DNA of 64,000 nucleotides from an uncultured Clostridia bacterium. Its GTDB lineage: Bacteria > Bacillota > Clostridia > Oscillospirales > Oscillospiraceae. The notes below the pieces were generated by a model. The model was given only the letters and a program-made list of their open reading frames with translations, was not told where the DNA came from and ran no database searches. The position numbers were made by a program, and so were the translations under genes. Each line of letters opens with the position of its first letter. The stretch's first letter is position 1. Positions 9,480 to 19,420 of the stretch are shown here, one piece after another. Location: assembly GCA_946628965.1 (NCBI GenBank), contig CAMOXI010000001.1, forward strand, positions 1 through 64,000, in the 5' to 3' direction.

Positions 9480-10847
9480 ATGATCGATTTTGTCAATTTC
9501 CTCTCTCCCGGCCGCAAGGGCCATCTGGTCGGCATCGGCGGCGTCTCCATGTCCTCCCTGGCGGAAGTGCTGCAGGGCATGGGCATCAGCATCACCGGTT
9601 CCGATATGAATGAGAGCCCGAACGTGCAGGCCCTGCGCGCCCACGGCATCCCGGTGGCCATCGGCCACAGGGAGGAGAACGTGGCCCCGGATGTGGAGTT
9701 TCTGGTGCGCACCGCCGCGGTACACAACGATAACCCCGAGGTGATCTACGCCCGCGCTCACGATATCCCCGTCTTTGAGCGGAGCGAGGCCTGGGGCGCC
9801 GTCTCCCGGGACTACAGCAACGCCGTCTGCATCGCCGGCACCCACGGAAAGACCACGACGACCTCCATGTGCACCCACATCCTGATGGCCGCGGATAAGG
9901 ATCCCACCGTCATGATCGGCGGCACGTTGCCCCTGCTGAACGCGGGGCACCGCGTGGGCCACGGAAACACCATCGTCATGGAGTCCTGCGAGTACTACAA
10001 CTCCTTCCTGTCCTTCTATCCCACGGTGGCCGTGATCCTGAACATCGAGGCCGACCATCTGGATTTCTTCCGGGATCTGGCCGATGTGGAGGATTCCTTC
10101 CGCGCCTTTGCCGAGCGCGTGCCCGGCTATGGCACGGTGGTGGCCAACTATGACGACTTCAACACCATGGAGACCCTCAAGGGCCTGGATCGCAAGATGC
10201 TCACCTTCGGCCTGAGCAAGGAGGCCGACGTACACGCCGAGAACGTGCGCTACCACGGCTCCAACTCCGAGTTTGACGTGTACTACAAGGGCCGCTTCTT
10301 TACCGACGTGACGCTGCATGTCCCCGGCGTCCACAACGTGAAGGATGCGCTGGCCGCCACCGCTGCCGCGATCTGCCTGGGCGTGCGCCCGAACGCGGTC
10401 AAGTACGGTCTCGCAGGCTTCAACGGCGCGGGCCGCCGCTTCGAGTTCAAGGGCAAGTTCAACGGCGCGGACGTGTATGACGATTACGCCCACCACCCCG
10501 GCGAGCTGAAGGCGCTGCTGGATACGGTGGAGACGCTCAACTACAAGCGGATCGTGCTGGTTTTCCAGCCCCACACCTATTCCCGCACCCACGCCCTGTT
10601 TGAGGATTTCGTGGAGCAGCTCAAGCGGCCTGACGTGCTGCTGCTTGCGGAGATCTACGCCGCCCGCGAGCAGAACACCATCGGCATCTCCTCCAGGGAT
10701 CTGGCGGATCGTGTCGAGGGCGCGAGCTTCTATCCCAGCTTTGAGGCGCTGGAGGACGCCCTGCGCGAGACCGCCCGCCCCGGCGACATCATCCTGACTG
10801 TCGGCGCCGGCAACGTGTTCCGCGTCGGCGAGGATCTGGTCAAGTAA
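9480..10847 (+). CDS. murC: UDP-N-acetylmuramate--L-alanine ligase
   Basis: GHLVGIGGVSMSSLAEVLQGMGISITGSD, CIAGTHGKTTTTSM, YDDYAHHPGELKALL. Confidence 0.95.
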   Translation: MIDFVNFLSPGRKGHLVGIGGVSMSSLAEVLQGMGISITGSDMNESPNVQALRAHGIPVAIGHREENVAPDVEFLVRTAAVHNDNPEVIYARAHDIPVFERSEAWGAVSRDYSNAVCIAGTHGKTTTTSMCTHILMAADKDPTVMIGGTLPLLNAGHRVGHGNTIVMESCEYYNSFLSFYPTVAVILNIEADHLDFFRDLADVEDSFRAFAERVPGYGTVVANYDDFNTMETLKGLDRKMLTFGLSKEADVHAENVRYHGSNSEFDVYYKGRFFTDVTLHVPGVHNVKDALAATAAAICLGVRPNAVKYGLAGFNGAGRRFEFKGKFNGADVYDDYAHHPGELKALLDTVETLNYKRIVLVFQPHTYSRTHALFEDFVEQLKRPDVLLLAEIYAAREQNTIGISSRDLADRVEGASFYPSFEALEDALRETARPGDIILTVGAGNVFRVGEDLVK

Positions 10848-10862
10848 AGAACAATACATGAT

Positions 10863-11038
10863 AAAAGGCACAGCCGACCGGCTGTGCCTTTTCACGCTGT
10901 CGACCAGGTATCGACAGCATGAAAAGACGAAAATGGGAACTTCAAAAAGTTCCCATTTTCGCATAAATCAAACGCGAGAGGGAATAACCAATCCCCTCTC
11001 GCGCTCTCCCCATGCGGGTTCAACTTCTGCAGCATGGG
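10863..11038. repeat. Intergenic hairpin cluster (five consecutive inverted repeats)
   Basis: 10863-10892 (13 bp perfect), 10896-10918 (8 bp), 10928-10961 (15 bp perfect), 10974-11002, 11009-11038; lies between convergent genes. Confidence 0.88.
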
Positions 11039-11085
11039 TCTTACTTCAGAATGATGCTTGACTGTAAGCCGTGCCATTTTTGAGA

Positions 11086-12678
11086 TTATTTCTTCGCCTT
11101 CCGGTTGCGGATCGCCGTGACACCGGCGAAGAGGCCGATCAGCACCCAGGCGACAGCCAGCGCGCCCAGCAGGAGCACCGCGGTCTGCGGCAGGGGACCC
11201 AGATCCCGCGGCCCGTCGGAGGAGACGCTGATCTGATCCAGGCGGTAGAGGGAGTTTACGTCGGAGAAGAGCTTATCCATGTAGGTCTCATCCACGGTCT
11301 GCTTGCGGCGCACGGACTTGGTCACTTCTTCGATCATCTGGCCGGCCGCGTCGCGCAGGGAGGTGGAGCCGTTGAAGACGGGTGTCGTGAAGGTGTTTCC
11401 TGTGTTCTCCATCAGGAGCTTTGTGGCCGCGATCTTCACGGCGTAGTGCTCGTCATTGTCCTCGCCCGCGCGGGAGAGGTAGTCCTGATAATCGTCGCTC
11501 TGCTGGGCCTTGGCGGTGACGGGGGCGTAGCCCTCGGTCTCGGCATAGGCGATCTGCACGTCGTTGGTCAGCAGGTACTGGGCGAAGAGCCAGGAGGCGA
11601 GAACCACCTGCGGGTCTTCCTTATTGAAGATGCAGAGGGAGGGCCCCTGGGAGATCATGACCGGGTTCTCCGGATCGAACTGGGGGATGGGCAGCACCGC
11701 GGTCTCAAACTGCACCAGCTTGTCGGCGCTGATGTCCAGCAGCGGGGCCTCTGAGCCGATCCAGGTGGCGCCGGCGGTGGAGTCCACCGCGAAGAGGCAC
11801 TGGCCGGCGTTCAGGAAGTTTGCCGGGTAGGAGGAGATCTTGAAGGTGGAGAAGGCACCGTTCTTTACGTGATCGGCGATGGTGTAGAGCAGTTCCTTCG
11901 TGGTGTCGTTGAAGATCTCGATCTCGCCCGCGGCTGTGGAATAACCCGCGTCCTTCTGCCGCAGCATCTGGATCATCATGTTGTCGGTGGACTTGTAGAT
12001 GAAGGGGATCATGACCTTCTGGCCGTTGAGCTTGAAGTTGCCGTTGGCGTCCTTGGCCATGGCGGCCTCGGAGACCTCCCACACGAAGTCCCAGGTCAGC
12101 ATCTCGGGCAGGGTGTAGCCCAGCTTTTCCACAAAGGTCTTGTTGACGTAGCAGGCCTCGGTGGAGCGCATGTAGGGGATGGCGTAGCTCACATCGCCGA
12201 TCTTGCACTCGGCGAGGAATTCCGGGATGACCTCGTCCTGGGTCGGCCCGTCATAGCGGAGCTCCGATCCGCCGAAGCCGAAGTTTGCGTCCGCGAACAG
12301 ATCGTCCAGCGGCACCACCACGTCCGCGCCGGTCATGTAAGTGGCGATGTGGTCGGGGTAGGTGATGCAGACGTTTGGCGTGGTGTCGGTGGCGATGTTG
12401 GTGATGACGTCGTTGTAGATCTTGCCGTAGTCGGTGTAGAGGCGCATGTTCACCGTGACGTTGGGGTAGAGCGCCTCAAAGTCCGCGATGGCCTTCTGGT
12501 AGATGGCGGTCTGCACCTTGTTGGTGTCGTTCTTGGCCCAGAAGGTGATCTCAAAATCCCGGGAGGTATCGAAGCTCTCCGGCACGGCGAAGGCGATGCG
12601 CTTGGCGGCGCCGTGGCAGGCGCAGAGCGGGAGCAGCATCACGAGGCAGAGCAGGATGCAGGCAATGCGTTTTTTCAT
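11086..12678 (-). CDS. Extracellular solute-binding lipoprotein (sugar ABC type) with C-terminal transmembrane segment
   Basis: Lipobox LLPLCAC; SBP family 1-like sequence; C-terminus TAVLLLGALAVAWVLIGLFAGVTAIRNRKAKK. Confidence 0.88.
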   Translation of the reverse strand: MKKRIACILLCLVMLLPLCACHGAAKRIAFAVPESFDTSRDFEITFWAKNDTNKVQTAIYQKAIADFEALYPNVTVNMRLYTDYGKIYNDVITNIATDTTPNVCITYPDHIATYMTGADVVVPLDDLFADANFGFGGSELRYDGPTQDEVIPEFLAECKIGDVSYAIPYMRSTEACYVNKTFVEKLGYTLPEMLTWDFVWEVSEAAMAKDANGNFKLNGQKVMIPFIYKSTDNMMIQMLRQKDAGYSTAAGEIEIFNDTTKELLYTIADHVKNGAFSTFKISSYPANFLNAGQCLFAVDSTAGATWIGSEAPLLDISADKLVQFETAVLPIPQFDPENPVMISQGPSLCIFNKEDPQVVLASWLFAQYLLTNDVQIAYAETEGYAPVTAKAQQSDDYQDYLSRAGEDNDEHYAVKIAATKLLMENTGNTFTTPVFNGSTSLRDAAGQMIEEVTKSVRRKQTVDETYMDKLFSDVNSLYRLDQISVSSDGPRDLGPLPQTAVLLLGALAVAWVLIGLFAGVTAIRNRKAKK

Positions 12679-13538
12679 CCCTTGGTCCCTCCTCTCGACA
12701 CACCGGCCATGATCTTCTTGTGGAAGATCAGAAACAGGATGATGAGCGGCACGGAGATGACCACGACCGCGGCCATCATGGCCGGGATGTTCTCACGGCC
12801 GAAGCCGTTTTCACGGATCTCCTGGATGCCGTTGGAGACCAGGAAATAGGCCTCGTCGTCGGTGATCAGCCGGGGCCAGACGTAACTGTTCCAGCACTCG
12901 ATGACCTTCAGGATCACGATGGTGACCACCGTGGGCTGGGAGATGGGGAGCATGACCTTGAAGAGGTACTTGAGGTCGGAGGTGCCGTCCACCTTGGCGG
13001 CCTTGTAGAGCTCATCGGGGATCTGCTCAAAGTTCTCCTTGAGCAGATAGATGTAGAAGACCGAGGTGACGGAGGGCAGGATTAGGCCCCAGAAGGTGTT
13101 GCGCATGCCCCAGTTGGTGATGGTGACGAAGTTTGTGATGATCACGAGCTCCGTCGGGATCATCATCAGCGACAGGAACAGGCCGAACACCAGGTTCTTT
13201 CCCGGGAAATCCAGCCGCGCGAAAGCGTAGGCCGCGAAGATGATGACCACCATCATCAGCGCCGTGGTGGCCACGGTGAAGAGAATGGTGTTGCCGAAGT
13301 AGCGGGCCAGGTTCACGGTGGTGAAGGCGTCCACATAGTTCTGCAGCGTGGGGGAGAGGGTGAAGAAGCTGGGGATGTATTCGCCGTTGTAGGCGCTGTA
13401 GCTCTTGACCGAGGTCAGCAGCATCCAGTAGAAGGGGAAGAGCACGATCAGTGCCCAGAGCGTCAGGAACACGTAGGTGATGATCTTGCGGATCTTGTCC
13501 CGCCGGGCGGCGGCCTGTTCGATCTTATCGTAATTCAT
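12675..13538 (-). CDS. Carbohydrate ABC transporter permease (UgpE/MalG type)
   Basis: LFPFYWMLLTSVKS, permease EAA-like region ELYKAAKVDGTSDLKYLFKVMLPISQP. Confidence 0.93.
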   Translation of the reverse strand: MNYDKIEQAAARRDKIRKIITYVFLTLWALIVLFPFYWMLLTSVKSYSAYNGEYIPSFFTLSPTLQNYVDAFTTVNLARYFGNTILFTVATTALMMVVIIFAAYAFARLDFPGKNLVFGLFLSLMMIPTELVIITNFVTITNWGMRNTFWGLILPSVTSVFYIYLLKENFEQIPDELYKAAKVDGTSDLKYLFKVMLPISQPTVVTIVILKVIECWNSYVWPRLITDDEAYFLVSNGIQEIRENGFGRENIPAMMAAVVVISVPLIILFLIFHKKIMAGVSRGGTKG

Positions 13539-13550
13539 GCCGTCACCCCC

Positions 13551-14441
13551 TTAATACTGGACGTTCTTTTTGCTGATCATGAGGTTGATTACCGTGATGG
13601 TCAGCACGATGGCGAAGAGGATCAGCGCCGCGGCGGAGGCGAAGGAGGGGTAGCCGCCGCTGTCGCCGTAGAGCATGTCGTAGACGTAGCCCACGATGGT
13701 GTTCATCCCGGCGGCGTTCAGATCCGTGCCGAAGATGGCGACCTCGTCGCTGTAGGCCTTGAAGGCGCCGATGAAGCCCGTGATGATGAGATAGAAGATC
13801 ATCGGGGAGATCATGGGCAGGGTGATGCGGGTGAAGGTGCGCCACTTGGAAGTGCCGTCGATCTTGGCGGCGTTGTAGTAGTCCTGCCGCACGGAGGCCA
13901 GGGCCGAGGTGAGGATCAGGATCTTGAAAGGCATGACCACCCACACCGTGTAGATGCACATGACCAGCATCTTGGCCCAGTAGGGGCCGTCGATGAAGTC
14001 GATGGACTGGCCGCCGAAGAAGTGGATCAGGAGATTGATGAGACCGTCCGAATAGGCAGTTTTCTTAAAGAGGATCATGAACACCAGGCCGACGGCCAGG
14101 GTGTTCGTCACATAGGGGAGGAAGAACACGGTCTGGTACAGCTCCCGCAGGGGCTTGATGGAGTTGAGCCCCACGGAAATGAGCAGCGCAAGCCCGGTGG
14201 AGACCGGCACCGTGATGATGACCAGGATGAAGGTGTTCTTCACGGCCTGCAGGAAATAGGGATCGTGCAGGACGTAGGAGTAGTTGTAAAGGCCCGTCCC
14301 CCAGAAGGTCTGGGATGTGGAGTTGTAGCCCTCCTCAAAGGAGTAGACAAACACATCCACCAGGGGATAGACCATGAACACACCCAGAAACGCGATGGCC
14401 GGCAGCAGATAGAGCCAGGCCTTCCAATTCTTGTTCTGCAT
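13551..14441 (-). CDS. Carbohydrate ABC transporter permease (UgpA/MalF type)
   Basis: WLYLLPAIAFLGVFMVYPL; DYYNAAKIDGTSKWRTFTRITLPMISP. Confidence 0.93.
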   Translation of the reverse strand: MQNKNWKAWLYLLPAIAFLGVFMVYPLVDVFVYSFEEGYNSTSQTFWGTGLYNYSYVLHDPYFLQAVKNTFILVIITVPVSTGLALLISVGLNSIKPLRELYQTVFFLPYVTNTLAVGLVFMILFKKTAYSDGLINLLIHFFGGQSIDFIDGPYWAKMLVMCIYTVWVVMPFKILILTSALASVRQDYYNAAKIDGTSKWRTFTRITLPMISPMIFYLIITGFIGAFKAYSDEVAIFGTDLNAAGMNTIVGYVYDMLYGDSGGYPSFASAAALILFAIVLTITVINLMISKKNVQY

Positions 14442-14454
14442 GCAGCGCCTCCCT

Positions 14455-15552
<1,098 letters not shown>

Positions 15553-15853
15553 GGCATTCCATCCCTTTGCGTTTTTTCGGCTGCGAAGCTTCCGCCTCAC
15601 AATCGCGTCTCTCACGCGTATCGCGTGAGCTTTTTTCGATTTATACAAGGATATACTCATTAAATCACAAAAGCGCCAGGATTTCAATGCTTGTCTCCGA
15701 TCCGACAGGTTTTTACCGTTTCGGGCATGATGATCAGGTAGGTAGATGCTGCCGTCACATTTACGTGATAAAATAAAAAAACCTGTTTCTGTGTCAATTC
15801 ACTCAAAAAATGGATTTATATAAGTGAGGGCCCTTAAACAAAGGAGACGAGGT

Positions 15854-16426
15854 ATGAACGACAGAGAAATCGTAAACTTATACTGGCAGCGCTCGGAGAA
15901 GGCCATCACGGAAACCGAGCAGAAATACGGGCGCTACTGCCATATCATTGCTTACAACATTTTGAAAAACAGCGAGGATTCCGAGGAATGCGTCAATGAC
16001 ACCTGGATGAGCGCCTGGAACGCCATGCCGGACAAACGCCCGGATCGACTGGCACCCTTTCTCGCCCGGATCACGCGCAACTTCGCCTTGACCAAGATCG
16101 TCCGCCGCACGGCGAAGAAGCGCGGCGGCGATGAAGCAGCGCTTGCGCTGGAGGAGCTGGACGAGTGCCTGCCCTCCGACTACGATCTGGAAAAAGAGAT
16201 CGAGGATCGGGAGCTTAGCCGCATCATTGACGCCTTTGTCGGAAATCTCCCGGAAGAAGAGCAGCTTGTCTTTGTCAGTCGGTACTGGTTCGTGGCGACG
16301 GAACGTGAAATCGCGGAAAAGCTGGGAATGAGCCGCAGCGGCGTTTCCGCCATGCTGAAGCGGACAAGAAGCAAGCTGAAAACCTATCTGATGATGGAGG
16401 GCTTATGTACAAGTCGGAACGAATGA
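15854..16426 (+). CDS. ECF-type RNA polymerase sigma factor
   Basis: Region 2 IIAYNILKNSEDSEECVNDTWMSAWNAMPDKRPD; region 4 ATEREIAEKLGMSRSGVSAMLKRTRSKLK. Confidence 0.9.
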   Translation: MNDREIVNLYWQRSEKAITETEQKYGRYCHIIAYNILKNSEDSEECVNDTWMSAWNAMPDKRPDRLAPFLARITRNFALTKIVRRTAKKRGGDEAALALEELDECLPSDYDLEKEIEDRELSRIIDAFVGNLPEEEQLVFVSRYWFVATEREIAEKLGMSRSGVSAMLKRTRSKLKTYLMMEGLCTSRNE

Positions 16427-17454
16427 TGAAAGCCATCGGAGATATTTCCGATGATAAGATTGAAAAAGCCAGCCGTGCGTTGGGCTATCATAAAGATCGG
16501 CGTCATACTGCCCGCATTTCCATTCGGATGGGGCGGCTGATGAGCATTGCTGCGGTTGCTGTTTTACTCCTTGCGCTGGGCGCCGTGGCATATGCCGCCA
16601 ACTTCTTTGGACTGCGTGAGCTTTATGCTAACCCCAACCGTGGCGACATGCCCGAGGAGGCTGCTGATCTGATCGTCAGCGAGGGTGCGGAAGTCAAAGG
16701 CGACGGCTGGAGTGCCAACGTGCAGGAAACCTATTGCGATGAGGGAACGGTGCTCGTCACTGTTCATGTGAGCGCTGATGCAAGCTATATCGTTGTACCG
16801 ACGGATGCGGAGCTCGACAGCCAGCTGTCTGCGCTTGGTTTGCCGGAAGAGGGAACGCTCCGCGAGTATGCCCGAGATGAAGAGAAAACGCTTCTGTTCG
16901 TGGGGGCAAATCTCGACCGGGAAGCGCTGGGACTTACTTCCACCGGAGAGCGCTTTGAGAACGCCTCTCCGCAGGAGATGACAATCTACGTAGAAGGCGC
17001 ACGCGGCAGCAGCACGGACGCACCCATTGATACAATCTGCACAGTCGTTGCTGTGGCATGGTCCTCCGAAACGCAAGACCCTGACACGCTGGCACCGGAA
17101 CGCAGAGAGCTTCCCATCACGCTGGTCGAGGGCAAAAGCACGCCGTTGGGGCTTTACACGCCTGCCGATCCTTGTTCCTTGCCTGGCTTCGAGTTGGGTG
17201 AACTGAGCTTGACACAAACGCCTCTGGGCATAGAGCTGCGTTTGAAAATGAAGACGCTTGATGAAGAGACAGCAAGGAATCTGCTTACCCTGCGTCTGGA
17301 TGGCGTTGAGTTCCACGGAGCCGGCACCATTGATCCGAACGGATATGCTGTATTCACTCAGGGTCAGGGCGATTTCGGCGACAGCCCGATTATCCAGTTC
17401 TTGGATTGGAATAAAAATACCATTGCTAAAGTTTCGTTCGAAAAGACCGAATAG
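16405..17454 (+). CDS. Membrane-anchored putative anti-sigma factor (DUF4179-like)
   Basis: Overlaps ECF sigma stop by 22 nt; cytoplasmic N-terminus, single TM LMSIAAVAVLLLALGAVAYAANFFGL, large extracytoplasmic domain. Confidence 0.7.
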   Translation: MYKSERMMKAIGDISDDKIEKASRALGYHKDRRHTARISIRMGRLMSIAAVAVLLLALGAVAYAANFFGLRELYANPNRGDMPEEAADLIVSEGAEVKGDGWSANVQETYCDEGTVLVTVHVSADASYIVVPTDAELDSQLSALGLPEEGTLREYARDEEKTLLFVGANLDREALGLTSTGERFENASPQEMTIYVEGARGSSTDAPIDTICTVVAVAWSSETQDPDTLAPERRELPITLVEGKSTPLGLYTPADPCSLPGFELGELSLTQTPLGIELRLKMKTLDEETARNLLTLRLDGVEFHGAGTIDPNGYAVFTQGQGDFGDSPIIQFLDWNKNTIAKVSFEKTE

Positions 17455-17524
17455 CGGCCTGCCCACTAGCAATGGAAAGCCAATTATTTGTCCGCGGTTG
17501 GCCGCAGCAATCCTCCGGTATAAA

Positions 17525-17563
17525 CAAAAGCCCGTCTCTCCTTGTCGGAGGGACGGGCTTTTG
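17525..17563 (+). terminator. Intrinsic terminator
   Basis: CAAAAGCCCGTC...GACGGGCTTTTG. Confidence 0.75.
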
Positions 17564-17621
17564 CTCCTTTTCGCGCATGGTACAAGATGTTGTCGGAATA
17601 TGCTGTCAGAGAGGTGAGACT

Positions 17622-18308
17622 ATGCTGGAAAACGCATTTCAACTGCTGGCGGGGAGCCTGTTTCTCATGCTGCGCATCGCGCCGTCCGGGTCCTATCCCC
17701 GGCCGCTGAGCCGGGAGGAGGAGCGGGCGTGCCTGGAGCAGGCGGCAGCGGGGGACATGGATGCCCGCAACCGGCTTGTGGAACACAACATGCGCCTGGT
17801 GGCCCACATCGTGAAAAAGTACTATTCCCAGAGCGGGGAACTGGACGATCTGCTGTCCATCGGCACCATCGGGCTCATCAAGGGCATCAACAGCTACCGG
17901 GCCGACAGGGGCGTGCGCCTGGCCACCTATGCCAGCCGATGCATTGAAAACGAGATCCTGATGCACTTTCGCGCCCAGCGGAAGACGGCAGGGGAGGTGA
18001 GCCTCTCGGAGGCGCTGGACAGCGAGGACGAGGACGGCAACCTCTCCTTCCTGGACGTGGTCGCCCAGGAGGACGATCTGGCGGAGCGGGTGGATCTGCG
18101 CGAAGAATGCGGCCGCCTGCGCGGCTGCGTGGAGACAGAGCTGGACGCCAGGGAGGAGAAGATCATCCGCCTGCGCTACGGCCTCGGCGGCGCAGAGCCG
18201 CTGACCCAGAACGAGACGGCGCAGCGCTGCGGCATCAGCCGCAGCTATGTCTCCCGCATCGAGAAGAAGGCACTGGAAAAGCTGCGCCGGGCGATGGAGA
18301 GGACGTAA
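17622..18308 (+). CDS. sigK: Sporulation sigma factor SigK (pro-sigma-K)
   Basis: Hydrophobic pro-sequence MLENAFQLLAGSLFLMLRIAPSGSYPRPLSREEE; NRLVEHNMRLVAHIVKKYY, DDLLSIGTIGLIKGINSY, C-terminal HTH region 4. Confidence 0.88.
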   Translation: MLENAFQLLAGSLFLMLRIAPSGSYPRPLSREEERACLEQAAAGDMDARNRLVEHNMRLVAHIVKKYYSQSGELDDLLSIGTIGLIKGINSYRADRGVRLATYASRCIENEILMHFRAQRKTAGEVSLSEALDSEDEDGNLSFLDVVAQEDDLAERVDLREECGRLRGCVETELDAREEKIIRLRYGLGGAEPLTQNETAQRCGISRSYVSRIEKKALEKLRRAMERT

Positions 18309-18378
18309 ACGGCTTCGGTTGCGTTTCGGGAGAAAGAATGATAAAATAGCAGCATCAGTAAACGAAGGAGAAGCGCGT

Positions 18379-19380
18379 ATGAAAAAGGTGCTCATGATCG
18401 GCACCGGCGGCACCATCGCCTCGGAAATGACGCCGGAGGGGCTGACGCCCGGGCTGAGCCCGGAGCGGCTTCTGCAGTTTGTGCCGGCCATCTCGGAGCT
18501 CTGCGACGTGGACTGCGTCTCCGTTTTCAGTGAGGACAGCACCAACATCACCCCCGCGCATTGGATGAGGCTTGCTAAGGTGCTACGGGAGGGCTATGAG
18601 CGCTATGACGGCTTTGTCGTCAGCCACGGGACGGACACCATGGCCTACACGGCGGCGGCCCTGTCCTATCTGGTGCAAGACAGCCGTAAGCCCATCGTCT
18701 TCACCGGCGCGCAGAAGCCCATCTATTTTGACTCCACAGACTCCAAGACCAACCTGACGGACGCCTTCGTCTGCGCCTGCTCGGAAAAGCTGGCCGGGGT
18801 CTCCATCGTCTTCAACGGCCGCGTGATCCTGGGCACCAGGGCGCGCAAGACCTGCTCGAAGAGCTTCGCGGCCTTCTCCAGCATCAATTATCCGGATCTG
18901 GCCACGCTGCAGGACCACCGGCTCCTCTGCTACATCCCGGGGGACCGGAGCGGGGAGCCCCGCTTCTTCGACCGGCTCAGCACCGACGTGGCGCTTTTGA
19001 AGCTGGCGCCGGGCATGGACGCGGAGCTGCTGCGCTTTCTGTTGGAGCGCAAGAGCGCCGTGGTGATCGAGTGCTTCGGCGTGGGCGGCCTGCCCAGCTA
19101 CGGGGACAACGCCTTTTTTGACCTGGTGGAGGAGTACACGGCGAAGGGCCGCTTCGTCGTCATGACTACCCAGGTGCAGAACGAGGGCTCCGACCTCTCG
19201 GTCTACAGCGTGGGGCACCGGCTCAAGGCCAACCGCCGTGTGCTGGAGGCCTACGACATGACCACCGAGGCCGCCTATACCAAGATGATGTGGATCCTGG
19301 GGCAGACCCGGGTACCGGAGGCGGTGCAGGAGCTCTTTTACACCCCGGTGGCGCATGACATCCTGCATCCCGAAGTTTGA
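18379..19380 (+). CDS. L-asparaginase (type I-like)
   Basis: MIGTGGTIASEMTPEGLTPG; VVSHGTDTMAYTAAALSYLVQ; RBS GAAGGAG before ATG 18379. Confidence 0.92.
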   Translation: MKKVLMIGTGGTIASEMTPEGLTPGLSPERLLQFVPAISELCDVDCVSVFSEDSTNITPAHWMRLAKVLREGYERYDGFVVSHGTDTMAYTAAALSYLVQDSRKPIVFTGAQKPIYFDSTDSKTNLTDAFVCACSEKLAGVSIVFNGRVILGTRARKTCSKSFAAFSSINYPDLATLQDHRLLCYIPGDRSGEPRFFDRLSTDVALLKLAPGMDAELLRFLLERKSAVVIECFGVGGLPSYGDNAFFDLVEEYTAKGRFVVMTTQVQNEGSDLSVYSVGHRLKANRRVLEAYDMTTEAAYTKMMWILGQTRVPEAVQELFYTPVAHDILHPEV

Positions 19381-19420
19381 GGATTACGGACTTGCGCGGA
19401 GAGGGAAAATCCTGTAAACT

